Counted from the stretch's first letter, positions 1 to 8,799 are shown. The stretch: 64,000 bases of DNA from Nocardia amamiensis (GCF_015477605.1 NZ_JADLQX010000013.1:62001-126000); one strand, 5' to 3'. Notes: generated by a model not told the origin, from the letters alone. Numbers and translations are program-made.

Positions 1-760
1 GCACCTTATAGGTGAGTTGTGTGACGATCCCGAAGTTGCCGTTTCCTGCCCCGCGGAGCGCCCAGAGCAGGTCCGAGTGGTGCTGCAAGTCCGCGTTGAT
101 CACCTCGGCGCAGTCGTGACCCGACGCGATGACGACCTCGGCCGCCATCAGGCTGTCGCAGGCCATGCCGAGCCAGCGGTTGAGGGGCCCGAGGCCACCG
201 CCGAGCGTCGCACCGCACAGGCTTACGCTGCCCTCGCTTCCGGTTGTGACCGCGAAGTTCTGCTTCGCGAGCGCCGTCACCCCTTCTAGTTGGTTCACCC
301 CGGCGCCGACCGTCGCGATACGGGCGCCAGGGTCGATCTGGACCGATTTCAGCTGGCTGACGTCGATCACGATGCCGTTGTCGACGTTCGACCAGCCTTC
401 GAGGGCGTGGCGGCCGCTCCGCACCCGCAGCGCGATGTTGTGCTGCCGCGCCCACGTCAGGGCGTTCACCACGTCCTGGGTTTCCCGCGCGAAGACGATG
501 ACCAGCGGATAGTGAGAAAAGAGCTGGTCCCAGCCGAGTCGCGCATCCGTGTACGACGCGTCACCGGGGCGGACGATGTGGCCGGTCAGCGTCGCGGGCG
601 GGCATCCCGGGCTTTTACTCGGGCGGTCCGCGGCCTCAATTCCCGGGGCGCTTGCGTCCGCGATATCCGGCGTGTCTGCGGCAGCAAGGCCCGAGACAAC
701 GACTGCTCCGACGCCGGCCGCCGACGTCCTGAGCAGGTCACGGCGAGAAAGATCGCTCAA
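1..760 (-). CDS. Tat-exported FAD-linked oxidoreductase, N-terminal part (partial)
   Basis: This is the N-terminal ~253 residues of a secreted flavoprotein of the FAD-binding type 4 / berberine-bridge family; the rest lies left of the window. Reading starts at a TTG (758-760) with a GAGAGGA ribosome site about nine bases upstream. The start is followed at once by a twin-arginine motif (SRRDLLR) and a hydrophobic segment, so the protein is probably exported by Tat. The FAD-binding core is recognisable: VRSGRHALEGWSN, then a DVSQLKSVQIDPG strand and GAGVNQLEGV. Known members oxidise alcohols, sugars or alkaloid-like substrates; the substrate here cannot be told. A dead C-terminal piece of the same family lies at about 58.8 kb. 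Confidence 0.8.
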   Translation of the reverse strand, partial: MSDLSRRDLLRTSAAGVGAVVVSGLAAADTPDIADASAPGIEAADRPSKSPGCPPATLTGHIVRPGDASYTDARLGWDQLFSHYPLVIVFARETQDVVNALTWARQHNIALRVRSGRHALEGWSNVDNGIVIDVSQLKSVQIDPGARIATVGAGVNQLEGVTALAKQNFAVTTGSEGSVSLCGATLGGGLGPLNRWLGMACDSLMAAEVVIASGHDCAEVINADLQHHSDLLWALRGAGNGNFGIVTQLTYKV

Positions 761-1084
761 GGTCCAGATCCTCTCGATCGGGCTACGCCAGTGCCCGGCT
801 GCCAAGGGAACTGTTACCCGCCAGCCGCCAGGCAGTCCTTTGTGGTCGACCTCCGCACGGTAACTGGGTGACGCGGCGGTGTGTTCCGACACGCCAATCG
901 AGGACGATGACGACACCCAAACGAGGTTCTGCGGCACCCACAAGGGCTGCGCCGGAGACATGGGAAACAGGAATGCAGTGACTTCGAAATGGCATGTGGC
1001 GTGCTACACGCCATTGAATTCGACACCACTTAAGGTCTGACTCGGTCCGCCCATCAGGGGCAGCTGAGTGGAGGGATTCGACGG
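761..1084. other. Spacer between divergent genes
   Basis: This 324-base stretch separates the divergent FAD oxidoreductase and the secreted protein starting at 1085, so it should hold both promoters. It has a GGAGGG ribosome site at 1070-1075 for the right-hand gene. I see no convincing -35/-10 pair, repeat or small gene. Confidence 0.5.
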
Positions 1085-1708
1085 ATGAAGTTCCAGAAGA
1101 ACACTGCTGCCGTTTTCATGGCCATCGCGGCCGTGGGTGTCACCGCGGCAACCGCCCATGCAGAGCTGGCCGTAACGGAGCAGCCGACGGCGGTGACTGC
1201 GGGGGGCACGACTTCCGGTGTGGATCACGGAATCAACTACCAGATCGCCGTTTCGCCAGTCGACAGGGTCATCATCACCACCGTCGAGAACGGCAAGTTC
1301 GAGATCGCGCACAATGGTGCGGTGGTGCTCGAGTCCGGCGACGGAGCAGCGGTGACCGAAGTGCCGCAATGGTACGCCGCGGACGGGCGCTCGACCGCAA
1401 TTGCGCAGCACATCGCTGCGGACGGTCGCACCCTGACGCTGACGCTGACACCGACCCCGACGGCAGAAAATATCGCGCAACTGAAGGACATCAGCTCCTA
1501 TGACCGGCTCGAGGAGCAAATCAACAAGAACCTGCCTGGCGTTGTCGGCGGTGCCATCGTGGGCGGCCTCCTCGGGGCGTGTCTTTTTTTGATATGGGGT
1601 GTCAGCATCCCCGTGGGTGTGCTGGTCGGTGGAACCGTCGGCGGATACATCTCGGGCGGCCCGGAGTTCCTCGACGCCGTACAGGCGTTCGCCACCGGCC
1701 AGCCGTGA
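1085..1708 (+). CDS. Secreted hypothetical protein with glycine-zipper membrane segment
   Basis: A 207-residue protein of unknown function. An N-terminal signal peptide is clear (MKFQKN, hydrophobic stretch, likely cleavage after AHA at about residue 26). The middle region is polar and threonine-rich. The last 60 residues hold a glycine-zipper segment (GVVGGAIVGGLLGA and GVLVGGTVGGYISGG), which in other proteins packs helices in membranes. The start has a good ribosome site (GGAGGG, nine bases upstream). The layout, signal peptide plus late glycine zipper, recurs in the longer secreted protein at 32.3-33.1 kb, so both may belong to one actinobacterial envelope family. No enzyme motif is visible. 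Confidence 0.75.
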   Translation: MKFQKNTAAVFMAIAAVGVTAATAHAELAVTEQPTAVTAGGTTSGVDHGINYQIAVSPVDRVIITTVENGKFEIAHNGAVVLESGDGAAVTEVPQWYAADGRSTAIAQHIAADGRTLTLTLTPTPTAENIAQLKDISSYDRLEEQINKNLPGVVGGAIVGGLLGACLFLIWGVSIPVGVLVGGTVGGYISGGPEFLDAVQAFATGQP

Positions 1709-1904
1709 GATCACGGGCAGCGGCCATCTTGCCGCGGGGTACTGTGCAGCCGCCGAGTGCACTCGGGTACACCGACGATAGCGCCCGACTATTGAGCATT
1801 TGGCCTTGGCTGAATCGACTAGTGTGGAGCTACCTGCTCGCGGGTGCGGGTTGGAATGCAAGCGAGTACGCCGTTAGCCAGACAAGTGGTCACGGGACGG
1901 CACC

Positions 1905-3713
1905 ATGGATGACACGTCAGTGAGTGGCGGGGACACCACCCGGAGGTCGGGGACAGCCGAGGTGTTCGGGCGCTATCGGTTGCTATCGCTGCTGGGTCAG
2001 GGCGGCATGGGCCAGGTGTGGCGGGCGCATGATTCGCTGACCAACCGGGTGGTGGCGCTGAAAGTGTTGCCCGAGCGCTTCGCCGATGACGAGCAGCTGC
2101 GTGAGCGGTTCCGCCGGGAGTGCCGGGCGGTGGCGCAGTTGACCGAGCCGCACGTGATCCCCATCCACGACTTCGGCGACATCGACGGTCGGCTCTATCT
2201 GAACATGCGCCTGATCGAGGGCACCGACCTGCGTACTTTGATCACGCGGGAAGGTGCCTTGTCGCCGCGGCGGGCAGTGGCGATCATCGCCCAGGTGGCC
2301 GGCGCGCTGCAGGCGGCCCACGATGCCGGGCTGGTCCACCGCGATGTCAAACCCACCAATATCCTGCTAGGCGCTGATGAGTTCGCCTCCCTGATCGACT
2401 TCGGGATCGCCCACGCCGCCGACGACCGTACGCTGACCGCGACCGGCGAGACCATCGGCACCGTCGCCTACATGGCGCCGGAGGAGATCGGCGCGGAGGT
2501 CAAGGCCGATGCCCGAGTGGACGTATACGCGTTGACGTGCGTGCTGTACGAGTGCCTGACCGGTCGGCCGCCGTTCGCGAGCGAATCGGGAATGCAGGGT
2601 GTGATCGCCCATCACCTGCACACCCCGCCGCCGCGTCCCAGCACCACTACACCCGGTGTACCGGCTGCGTTCGATGCGGTCATCGCCAAGGGAATGGCCA
2701 AAAACCCCGGCGATCGTTACCAGACTGTGCGCGAACTGGCCGCGGCGGCCCGCGCCGCGGTAAGCGATTCCCCGGTCAGCGCCACCGTGGGCGTGGCTGC
2801 GCGCCATGGGCGGCGAATCAGATTGTCGCCCAAGACCGCCGGGCTGCTCGCCGCCGCGGTCGCGGTTACGGTGGTGGCCGCCGTAGCTGTCGTCCTCGGT
2901 GTCCAGCGGGGATCAGGCGGCGGTGGCAACTCGCCCACAGCTATCGCCCCGGGCTACTCGTCACAGACTCCGCTGCCGTTCACCGGCGTCAGCCTGCCCA
3001 CCGGTGTGGCGGTCGACACGGCGGGCAACGTATACGTCACCGACATGGGTAACGATCGGGTGCTGAAATTGGCGGCGGGCGCGTCGACGGCGACCGCACT
3101 GCCGTTCACCGGCCTGAAGAATCCCCAGGATGTGGCGGTCGACGGGGCGGGCAACATATACGTCAGCGACACGAGTAACGATCGGGTGCTGAAATTGGCG
3201 GCGGGCGCGTCGACGGCGACCCCGCTGCCGTTCACCGGCCTGAAGGATCCCCATGGTGTGGCGGTCGACGGGGCGGGAGACGTGTACGTCGCCGACCGGG
3301 GTAATGATCGGGTGCTGAAATTGGCGGCGGGCGCGTCGACGCCGATGACGCTGCCGTTGACGGGGCTCCAAGGTCCCGATGGTGTGGCGGTCGACCCGGC
3401 GGGCAACGTATACGTCACCGAATTGGGTACCGAGCAGGTGAGGATGTTGGCGGCGGGCGCGTCGGCACCGACCATGTTGGCGTTCACCGGGCTCAAAGAT
3501 CCTCAGGGCTTGGCGGTCGACACGGCGGGAGATGTGTACGTCGTCGACTGGGGTAACAAATGGGTGGTGATGTTGGCGGCGGGCGCGTCGACGCCGACCC
3601 CACTGCCGTTCACCGGCCTGAAGAATCCCCAAGGCTTGGCGGTCGACTCGGCGGGCGCCGTATACATCACCGATCTGGGCCCCGATCCGGTGGTGAAACT
3701 CCCGGCCGGCTGA
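1905..3713 (+). CDS. PknD-like Ser/Thr protein kinase with NHL propeller
   Basis: A transmembrane receptor kinase of 602 residues. The kinase domain (about 24-290) is complete: glycine loop GQGGMGQVW (31-39), lysine K53, catalytic HRDVKPTN (145-152) and DFG (165-167). One membrane helix follows near residues 313-335. The outside part (about 345-602) consists of six NHL repeats of exactly 42 residues, each with a core like VAVDTAGNVYVTD, which should form a six-bladed propeller sensor. This is the architecture of mycobacterial PknD. The repeats are highly alike at DNA level, which points to recent internal duplication or gene conversion. A short GC hairpin (3723-3735) lies just after the stop. 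The ligand is unknown. Confidence 0.92.
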   Translation: MDDTSVSGGDTTRRSGTAEVFGRYRLLSLLGQGGMGQVWRAHDSLTNRVVALKVLPERFADDEQLRERFRRECRAVAQLTEPHVIPIHDFGDIDGRLYLNMRLIEGTDLRTLITREGALSPRRAVAIIAQVAGALQAAHDAGLVHRDVKPTNILLGADEFASLIDFGIAHAADDRTLTATGETIGTVAYMAPEEIGAEVKADARVDVYALTCVLYECLTGRPPFASESGMQGVIAHHLHTPPPRPSTTTPGVPAAFDAVIAKGMAKNPGDRYQTVRELAAAARAAVSDSPVSATVGVAARHGRRIRLSPKTAGLLAAAVAVTVVAAVAVVLGVQRGSGGGGNSPTAIAPGYSSQTPLPFTGVSLPTGVAVDTAGNVYVTDMGNDRVLKLAAGASTATALPFTGLKNPQDVAVDGAGNIYVSDTSNDRVLKLAAGASTATPLPFTGLKDPHGVAVDGAGDVYVADRGNDRVLKLAAGASTPMTLPLTGLQGPDGVAVDPAGNVYVTELGTEQVRMLAAGASAPTMLAFTGLKDPQGLAVDTAGDVYVVDWGNKWVVMLAAGASTPTPLPFTGLKNPQGLAVDSAGAVYITDLGPDPVVKLPAG

Positions 3714-3841
3714 ACTCGACTTCCCCAGGCTGGGGTCTCGCCGCCGCCGTCAGTGACCGGCTGAGCGTCGATCAGGAAAGCGGTCGGATTCCGGGCCCGC
3801 CTCAACACGGCCTACGCGAGCCGAAAGTGGGCGCCCTCAGC

Positions 3842-4804
3842 TCACAGTGTGCTGGCGGATGGCTTGTGGCGACTGAACCCGGGCATGAATCGGTTGGTCC
3901 GGGCCTGGTAGTCGCGGTAGCCCGGCCTCTTCTGCGCGCTGTAGTACTCGGCCGGTACAGCGCCGGTGTAGAACACGAGACACCAGTACATGCTCGCCGA
4001 TAGCGCGAACAGTCCGAGGCCGGCGCCGATCGCCGCGACGGGTGTGAATTCGACGAATGCTGAGCGCAGCACCGGCAAGCACAGGACGATGATCGCGTTC
4101 CACTGCATCCACTGGAAGAAGTAGTTGGGGTGTCGGCTGTAGTTCCAGAGTCCGACATCGCAATACCCCCGCGTATTCGTCGTCGACATCGACCGGACGA
4201 AACGGATTTTCTGAAAGTCGGCGACCGACTCCAGCACCCACGACACCGCCCACAAGATGATGCCTGCCGCTGCGACCGCGCTCATTCCGGCACCGTCGAT
4301 CGCGATCACCAGCGCTGCCGGTACAGCCATGGCGGTGATGTTCGAGATCGCCTGGACCAGGATCTCGGCTACGAGGTCCAGCCGCTCGCTGCCTAGGGTG
4401 GCCTTTGCCCACCGCTTTCGCTGGAACCGGTAGCGCGGCAGCTCGCGGTCGAGTTCGCCGTGGCGCCAAAGGGCGAGCGCAGCGATACCCATGCGTCCGC
4501 CCATCACCAGAAAGACGACGGCCACAGCTATGGCGAGCGGGGATCTGTCACTCATCGCGAGCGTCAGGACGCCGAGGGCAACGAGCCCCCAGGGCCATGC
4601 GATGTCGACATACGACATCCGGAGAGTGCGCCACCCCGGGATGCAGGCAACGCCCACAAAGATGACGAGCTGGACGCCGAGGTTCACCAGCAGGAAATCC
4701 CGCAGCACTGACTCGGTGAGCATGGCGCCGAGGACGACCAGGGAAGCGAGGGACGGGAGGGCGCGTTTCGCTAGTCCTCGCGCATTGCTCGATGGGGATG
4801 GCAT
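3842..4804 (-). CDS. DUF1295 family membrane protein (steroid-reductase-like fold)
   Basis: A 320-residue polytopic membrane protein. The C-terminal part has the DUF1295 / isoprenylcysteine-methyltransferase-like signature: GLWNYSRHPNYFFQWMQW, followed by a hydrophobic pair of helices and PGYRDYQ near the end. Related proteins include 3-oxo-5-alpha-steroid 4-dehydrogenases and NnrU-like proteins, which use NADPH or S-adenosylmethionine on lipid-like substrates. I chose the ATG at 4804 because a longer reading frame would run into the divergent TetR gene. The two genes face away from each other over 58 bases that contain a palindrome, so the TetR protein probably controls this gene. The substrate is unknown. 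Confidence 0.8.
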   Translation of the reverse strand: MPSPSSNARGLAKRALPSLASLVVLGAMLTESVLRDFLLVNLGVQLVIFVGVACIPGWRTLRMSYVDIAWPWGLVALGVLTLAMSDRSPLAIAVAVVFLVMGGRMGIAALALWRHGELDRELPRYRFQRKRWAKATLGSERLDLVAEILVQAISNITAMAVPAALVIAIDGAGMSAVAAAGIILWAVSWVLESVADFQKIRFVRSMSTTNTRGYCDVGLWNYSRHPNYFFQWMQWNAIIVLCLPVLRSAFVEFTPVAAIGAGLGLFALSASMYWCLVFYTGAVPAEYYSAQKRPGYRDYQARTNRFMPGFSRHKPSASTL

Positions 4805-4822
4805 GCGCAAACGGTAAGATAT

Positions 4823-4835
4823 AAGTTGGTAACTT
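4823..4835. promoter_or_regulatory. Candidate TetR operator AAGTTGGTAACTT
   Basis: A perfect inverted repeat (AAGTT, three-base centre, AACTT) sits in the 58-base gap between the divergent DUF1295 and TetR genes. Position and symmetry suit the operator of the adjacent regulator; binding is inferred. Confidence 0.45.
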
Positions 4836-4862
4836 GCAAATGGCGGTACTAACCTTCGGATT

Positions 4863-5474
4863 GTGACCACAGCCAAGACGAAGCCACGGCGAAGCCAAGC
4901 CGAACGACGAGCAGAGACCCAGGATCGGCTGCTCAAGGCGACGGTGTCGATGCTCGTCGAGCAGGGGTTCGTCGCGTTGAGCGCTGCGGCGGTGGCCGCT
5001 CGTGCCGGCGTCAGCCAGGGCGCGATGCAGCACTACTACCCGACGAAGGCCGCATTGGTGAAGGCCGCTCTCGAGCGCATCGTCGAACGCTACGTGGCCG
5101 ATGTACAGGCCGAGGTCGGCCCCTTGCCGCCGGGTGCCGGGAGGCTCGAGGCACTGCTCGACTTGCTGTGGGAGGTCCACAACCTGCCGATAAGCCGTGC
5201 GCTGCTCGAGCTGTACGCCGTCGCCCACAACGATGTGGATGTCGCCGACGTCGCGGCCATGATGGCGAACCTCGCGACTACCGCCGTCACCGATCTGGCC
5301 GGTGAGCTCGTTCCCGAAGTTGCGGTGCGAGACGGCTTCCACGAATGGTTGCTCACCACTCTCGCCACGTTGCGCGGCACCGCACTCCTGGCGGTACCCG
5401 GGGCCGAACAGACCCACCTGGACTGGCCCACACTCCGCGACCGGCTGACAACCTCACTCCCGTCGCCGCCGTAA
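4863..5474 (+). CDS. TetR family transcriptional regulator
   Basis: A 203-residue regulator with a typical TetR N-terminus: a basic start, a helix-turn-helix at about 35-60 (AAAVAARAGVSQGAMQHYYPTK), and a divergent C-terminal ligand domain. It starts at GTG 4863. The gene is divergent from the DUF1295 membrane enzyme and shares a short promoter region that carries a 13-bp palindrome, so it probably represses that enzyme and itself. The ligand is unknown; a lipid or steroid is a reasonable guess from the neighbour. Confidence 0.88.
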   Translation: MTTAKTKPRRSQAERRAETQDRLLKATVSMLVEQGFVALSAAAVAARAGVSQGAMQHYYPTKAALVKAALERIVERYVADVQAEVGPLPPGAGRLEALLDLLWEVHNLPISRALLELYAVAHNDVDVADVAAMMANLATTAVTDLAGELVPEVAVRDGFHEWLLTTLATLRGTALLAVPGAEQTHLDWPTLRDRLTTSLPSPP

Positions 5475-5650
5475 TCGAATTCCTTGCGCATCGCCGCCAA
5501 CCTTGTCGGGCCGGTCAGGGCAGCACGAACCGGCTCCGAGTTTCGGCCCCAGGGTGACACCTTGGGGGGCCGAGTCAGGTAGCAATGTGTCGAAGGCGGT
5601 GAGGGCTCGTACGCGGTACAACGTTGCAGATTCCGGCGGCGGTCTTCGGG

Positions 5651-6346
5651 CTATCGTTGCAGCTGATGGGCGGACGCTTGGGCCCAGTCGTGTTCGGCGA
5701 GCCGCTTGATGTTCGTGAACTGGCGTGTCTGCATGATCCAGTGCACAGGCGGGTAGAGGAGGAAGTCTGCGATGGCCTGCAGCCAGCGCGGGCGCGCTGC
5801 TTGATATCCGCCCACCACCAGTCGAGTCCGGTCACCGGGCAGTTCTACCAGCAGAAAGCCCCAGAGGCCCTCGGTATAGGCGCGTGGCCGTGGTCCGCTC
5901 GGATCGAACGGTCGGCCGCGTAGGTCGCTTCGCCCGTGCAGGCCGAGGAAACGGCCGGGCTCCAGTGCCGCCACCTCCCACGCGGCGATTGGGCCCCCTG
6001 GTGACCAGGCAGTCAACCAATCTCCGAGTTCGATACCCTGCCACTCCGGGTGAATGCGGTCAGCACTTGGCCGTCCCCCATTGTCGAGCCGGTCCCAGGA
6101 ATACCAGCCGGCGCGGTCGTAGCCCATCTGCACCAGCCATGGCCAGACGTGGCTCGCGGGCGCTTCGATCGTCACCGCCATGGTGGCGGCCCGGCTGCCG
6201 TTCGCAATGATGTCAGCGCCGGGATAAGGCTGCGCCAGTTCCTCATCGGTTGCGCCCCAGTGGAGCAGCCACGGGCGTACTACCACCGCGTAAACCCCCG
6301 CCACAATTCCGGACAAGACAAGAACGGCTCGTAACAACGCCTGCAT
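5651..6346 (-). CDS. SRPBCC family protein with N-terminal membrane helix
   Basis: A 231-residue protein with one N-terminal hydrophobic helix (LLRAVLVLSGIVAGVYAVV) and then a START/SRPBCC-type ligand-binding domain. The recognisable core is TIEAPASHVWPWLVQMGYDRAGWYSWDRLDN, typical of a Nocardia/Mycobacterium SRPBCC group. Such domains hold hydrophobic ligands. I chose ATG 6346; a longer reading frame adds 22 residues without sense. It stands alone, between the TetR gene and a divergent secreted protein. The function is unknown. Confidence 0.75.
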   Translation of the reverse strand: MQALLRAVLVLSGIVAGVYAVVVRPWLLHWGATDEELAQPYPGADIIANGSRAATMAVTIEAPASHVWPWLVQMGYDRAGWYSWDRLDNGGRPSADRIHPEWQGIELGDWLTAWSPGGPIAAWEVAALEPGRFLGLHGRSDLRGRPFDPSGPRPRAYTEGLWGFLLVELPGDRTRLVVGGYQAARPRWLQAIADFLLYPPVHWIMQTRQFTNIKRLAEHDWAQASAHQLQR

Positions 6347-6738
6347 ATGACTGATCGTTGCAGCGCGGCAACCGTACGGCCTAGAGGACAATGTCCCACT
6401 GTCGGGAGGCATCGGACACCCTGCACACGGAATCGAGAATCGGCCGGAGCCAACGCTGAGGACATCTCGTCCTCGGCATGTGCACTCACTAGTGCCAGCT
6501 ATTCCAGCACCGAAGACGCCCCCACCCCGCCTGTCGTCAACCTTCCGGCTGCGCCGTTGTCGTCGCGGACTACACGCGAAGCCACTGTCGCGCGCTATGG
6601 CAGTTCTTTAAAGACCTTGTGGCCGAGGACATCTTGCAGCGAATCCGTTCGACAGGATGACGTTGCCCGATCGAACGAGCGAAGATCCGGGTCTCACGCG
6701 GCCAGGCTATGATCTGGCCAACGTTCTGAGAGGAAATC
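6347..6738. other. Spacer with promoter-like site near its right end
   Basis: This 392-base gap separates divergent genes. The left 340 bases show nothing coding. Near the right end is a TATGAT -10-like hexamer framed by an inverted repeat, listed separately. Confidence 0.4.
6700..6719 (+). promoter_or_regulatory. Palindrome around a TATGAT -10 box
   Basis: GGCCAG and CTGGCC arms flank TATGAT (6708-6713), 26 bases before the ATG of the secreted protein at 6739. A regulator binding here would block the -10 region. The -35 element is weak. Confidence 0.35.
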
Positions 6739-7056
6739 ATGACCAAGTCGACGGCCTTCGCCGCTGTGCTCTCTGCGGCCGCTGCCGCTCTGCTCATCCT
6801 GCCCGCCGCACCCGCGCACGCCCGGTCCCTCCAATGCGCCAGGGCTATCGAGCTGATCAACGCCGCGATCGACATCAGCGGCGGCACCCTGGACGACGCG
6901 ACGGCGACAGCGCTGTCCGACAAACTGAGCGTCGTGGCCGAGTTGTCCCAAGGCGCGGAGAAGGATGTCATCACCGCCTACGCCTCCGCGCTGATAGACG
7001 ACAACGTCGCCGACCTCAACCCATACACCGACGAACTCAATCGCGTCTGCGCCTGA
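6739..7056 (+). CDS. Small secreted hypothetical protein
   Basis: A 105-residue protein with a clear Sec signal peptide (MTKSTAFAAVLSAAAAALLI, cleavage likely after AHA at about 28). The mature part is about 77 residues, mostly helical, with two cysteines, near its start (SLQCAR) and at the end (RVCA), that could form one disulfide. The ribosome site GAGAGG is 7-8 bases upstream. It is followed by a strong hairpin terminator (7078-7112). No family is recognised; small helical secreted proteins of this type are common in mycolata. Confidence 0.75.
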   Translation: MTKSTAFAAVLSAAAAALLILPAAPAHARSLQCARAIELINAAIDISGGTLDDATATALSDKLSVVAELSQGAEKDVITAYASALIDDNVADLNPYTDELNRVCA

Positions 7057-7448
7057 CTGCGACCAATAACGGTGGTGACCCGGCTGCGGAGCTTTTCGTA
7101 TCTCAGCCGGGTGCTTTCGTATGAGAGGCAATATTCGCGGGTTGAGGAGTAGCGACCTGGCTTCGCGGCTGGTCGAGTAAATTTCGTTCCCTTGGGGAAC
7201 TGCTCGCGCGTAAGGTCGATCGTCTCGCCGTCGACAACATTGAAATAGTGCGAGACCGTCTCGCTGCTCGGCAGTGTAGCGACCGTGTTCAGTATGTCCC
7301 CGCCGAAGTAGTCTTGGACGACGCATGCCGTGACGGCGCATTGGCCCTTCGCTCGGTTGTTTTCCGTCCAATCTGGACTGCTGCTGGTATCCGCGGACCA
7401 GGACTTTCGGAGCGCACTCGTCAGTGACTCCAGCTTTCCGACACCCAC
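6978..7448 (-). CDS. YunG-like protein
   Basis: A 156-residue protein. Residues ~1-125 match the YunG family pattern: LTSALRKSWSADTS near the start, then GQCAVTACVVQDYFGGDILN, then HYFNVVDGETIDLTREQFP. Members are about 115-125 residues and their role is unknown; the conserved Gln-Cys and His-Tyr pairs resemble a cysteine-peptidase-like fold. I chose GTG 7448 because the family starts there; a longer frame would run into the proline dehydrogenase start. The frame passes the family's usual end by about 30 residues, crosses the terminator of the convergent secreted gene and overlaps that gene by 79 bases, so the natural stop may have been lost. Confidence 0.7.
   Translation of the reverse strand: MGVGKLESLTSALRKSWSADTSSSPDWTENNRAKGQCAVTACVVQDYFGGDILNTVATLPSSETVSHYFNVVDGETIDLTREQFPKGTKFTRPAAKPGRYSSTREYCLSYESTRLRYEKLRSRVTTVIGRSQAQTRLSSSVYGLRSATLSSISAEA
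7078..7112 (+). terminator. Hairpin terminator after the small secreted gene
   Basis: Perfect nine-base arms (ACCCGGCTG / CAGCCGGGT) lie 22 bases after the stop at 7056 and are followed by GCTTTCGT. The same bases encode the C-terminal region of the YunG-like protein on the other strand. Confidence 0.55.
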
Positions 7449-7581
7449 GCGCCCAGCGTACCGCGCGGTACTGCGGTTCGATGTTGCTGCCAGTGGGGAA
7501 GCTGGCGGCAACTGGCGGCTGTGCGCGACGAGGGCGGAGCTGGGCAATCGGTGGCCGTCGAGGGCCTGGAATGATGTGATC

Positions 7582-8460
7582 ATGTCGATCGATCGCGCAA
7601 TCTTGTTTCGGCTGGCAACGAGTGACGTTGTGGAGCAAGTTGTTCGGGCTGTGCCGCGAGGTGAGGAGCTGGCTTGGCGGGCGGCGTCGCGGTATGTCCC
7701 GGGGACTGCGGCGGCCGACGCGATCCGGGCGGCCGGGGAACTCCATGCGCGTGGTGTGGCCGCCAGTATCGATCAGTTCGGTGAACTGGTCGACGATACC
7801 CTCGTCGCGCAGCGGGTTACCGATGACTATCTGCGGTTGGCCGAGGACCTTGCCGGCCTTCCGCAGGACGCATGGCTGGCTGTCGATCTGTCCCATCTCG
7901 GCCTGGATGTCGACCTGAGTGGTTGTGCAGACCGTCTCGCGGCGATCGCGCAGGCGTTGCCGGAGGGTCGGCGGATCCAGGTCGGCGCCGAGGACGACGC
8001 GCGCGCGGACGCGGTGCTGAAGTGTGTGCTCGACGTAGCCGACCGAGGCATGGCCGACCGCCTCGGCGCCACGGTACAGGCCAATCTGCATCGGACGCCC
8101 GACGACATGGAGCGTCTCCTCGAGGCCGGTGTCCACATCCGGCTGGTCAAGGGCGCCTACCTCGAATCGCCCGATCGAGCCTTGCCGTACGGCGAGCCCA
8201 CCGACATCGCCTTCATGCGCTTGGCGCATCGGCTGGCGGAAGCGCACGCGCCGTTCGCGCTGGCGACCCATGACGGTGTCCTTCGTGAGGCGCTTCTGAG
8301 CGCGCTCGGGCCGGTACCGGTGGAACAGCTGCTCGGGGTGCGACCGGAGATTTTGAACGATCTCGTCGCTCACGGTGTGCCGGTTCGCGTGTACATCCCC
8401 TTCGGCCACAACTGGTTTCGCTACTGGATGCGCCGGGTCGCCGAATCGCGTGGCGCGTGA
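7582..8460 (+). CDS. Proline dehydrogenase (monofunctional)
   Basis: A 292-residue FAD enzyme that oxidises L-proline to pyrroline-5-carboxylate. The beta/alpha barrel motifs are present: VQANLHRTPDDMERLL, then IRLVKGAYLE (flavin and substrate contacts), ATHD, and the C-terminal RVYIPFGHNWFRYWMRR whose arginines bind the proline carboxylate. The ATG at 7582 gives the usual length of about 300. In many actinomycetes this gene pairs with a pyrroline-5-carboxylate dehydrogenase gene; here it stands alone between the divergent YunG-like gene and a spacer, so the second step must be coded elsewhere. Confidence 0.9.
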   Translation: MSIDRAILFRLATSDVVEQVVRAVPRGEELAWRAASRYVPGTAAADAIRAAGELHARGVAASIDQFGELVDDTLVAQRVTDDYLRLAEDLAGLPQDAWLAVDLSHLGLDVDLSGCADRLAAIAQALPEGRRIQVGAEDDARADAVLKCVLDVADRGMADRLGATVQANLHRTPDDMERLLEAGVHIRLVKGAYLESPDRALPYGEPTDIAFMRLAHRLAEAHAPFALATHDGVLREALLSALGPVPVEQLLGVRPEILNDLVAHGVPVRVYIPFGHNWFRYWMRRVAESRGA

Positions 8461-8799
8461 TCTATCGAGCGCCACGTGGGAGGGCCCCGGCATCAACGCA
8501 CGCCGCGATACCGCGATTATTCGTCTAGTCGCCGAATAACGGGATGCGCTACAGCGGCTTCGCGCCGTTGCAAGTGGACGGCGTGGCTTGAACGAGAATA
8601 CCGTGATTGTAATCGGCAACTGCCACGTTGAGGTCAGTGTATCAATCCGTGGTGCGTCCGAGTCAAAACCATTGTCGCACCGCGCGTTTCAGCCCTTGTC
8701 GCTGCGGGGCATCGCGGATGCGACGCCCATTGCGGAGATTCTTTCGCAGTCGTAAGATCAACGCCGGTGGCCGGATCGACCGGCTCCTTGGGAGGGGAA
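8461..8799. other. Spacer with hairpin and promoter
   Basis: A 339-base gap. An inverted repeat (TTATTCG / CGAATAA, 8517-8539) lies 57 bases after the proline dehydrogenase stop and may end its transcript. A well-formed promoter (8730-8758) serves the next gene. Nothing coding is seen. Confidence 0.45.
8730..8758 (+). promoter_or_regulatory. SigA-type promoter
   Basis: TTGCGG (8730-8735), 17-base spacer, TAAGAT (8753-8758), 41 bases before the ATG of the small secreted gene at 8800. Spacing and both hexamers fit a housekeeping promoter. Confidence 0.5.

Noticed and set aside
2968..3713. CRISPR-like repeat array
   Set aside because: Regular 126-base repeats, but they lie inside the kinase frame and encode NHL blades.
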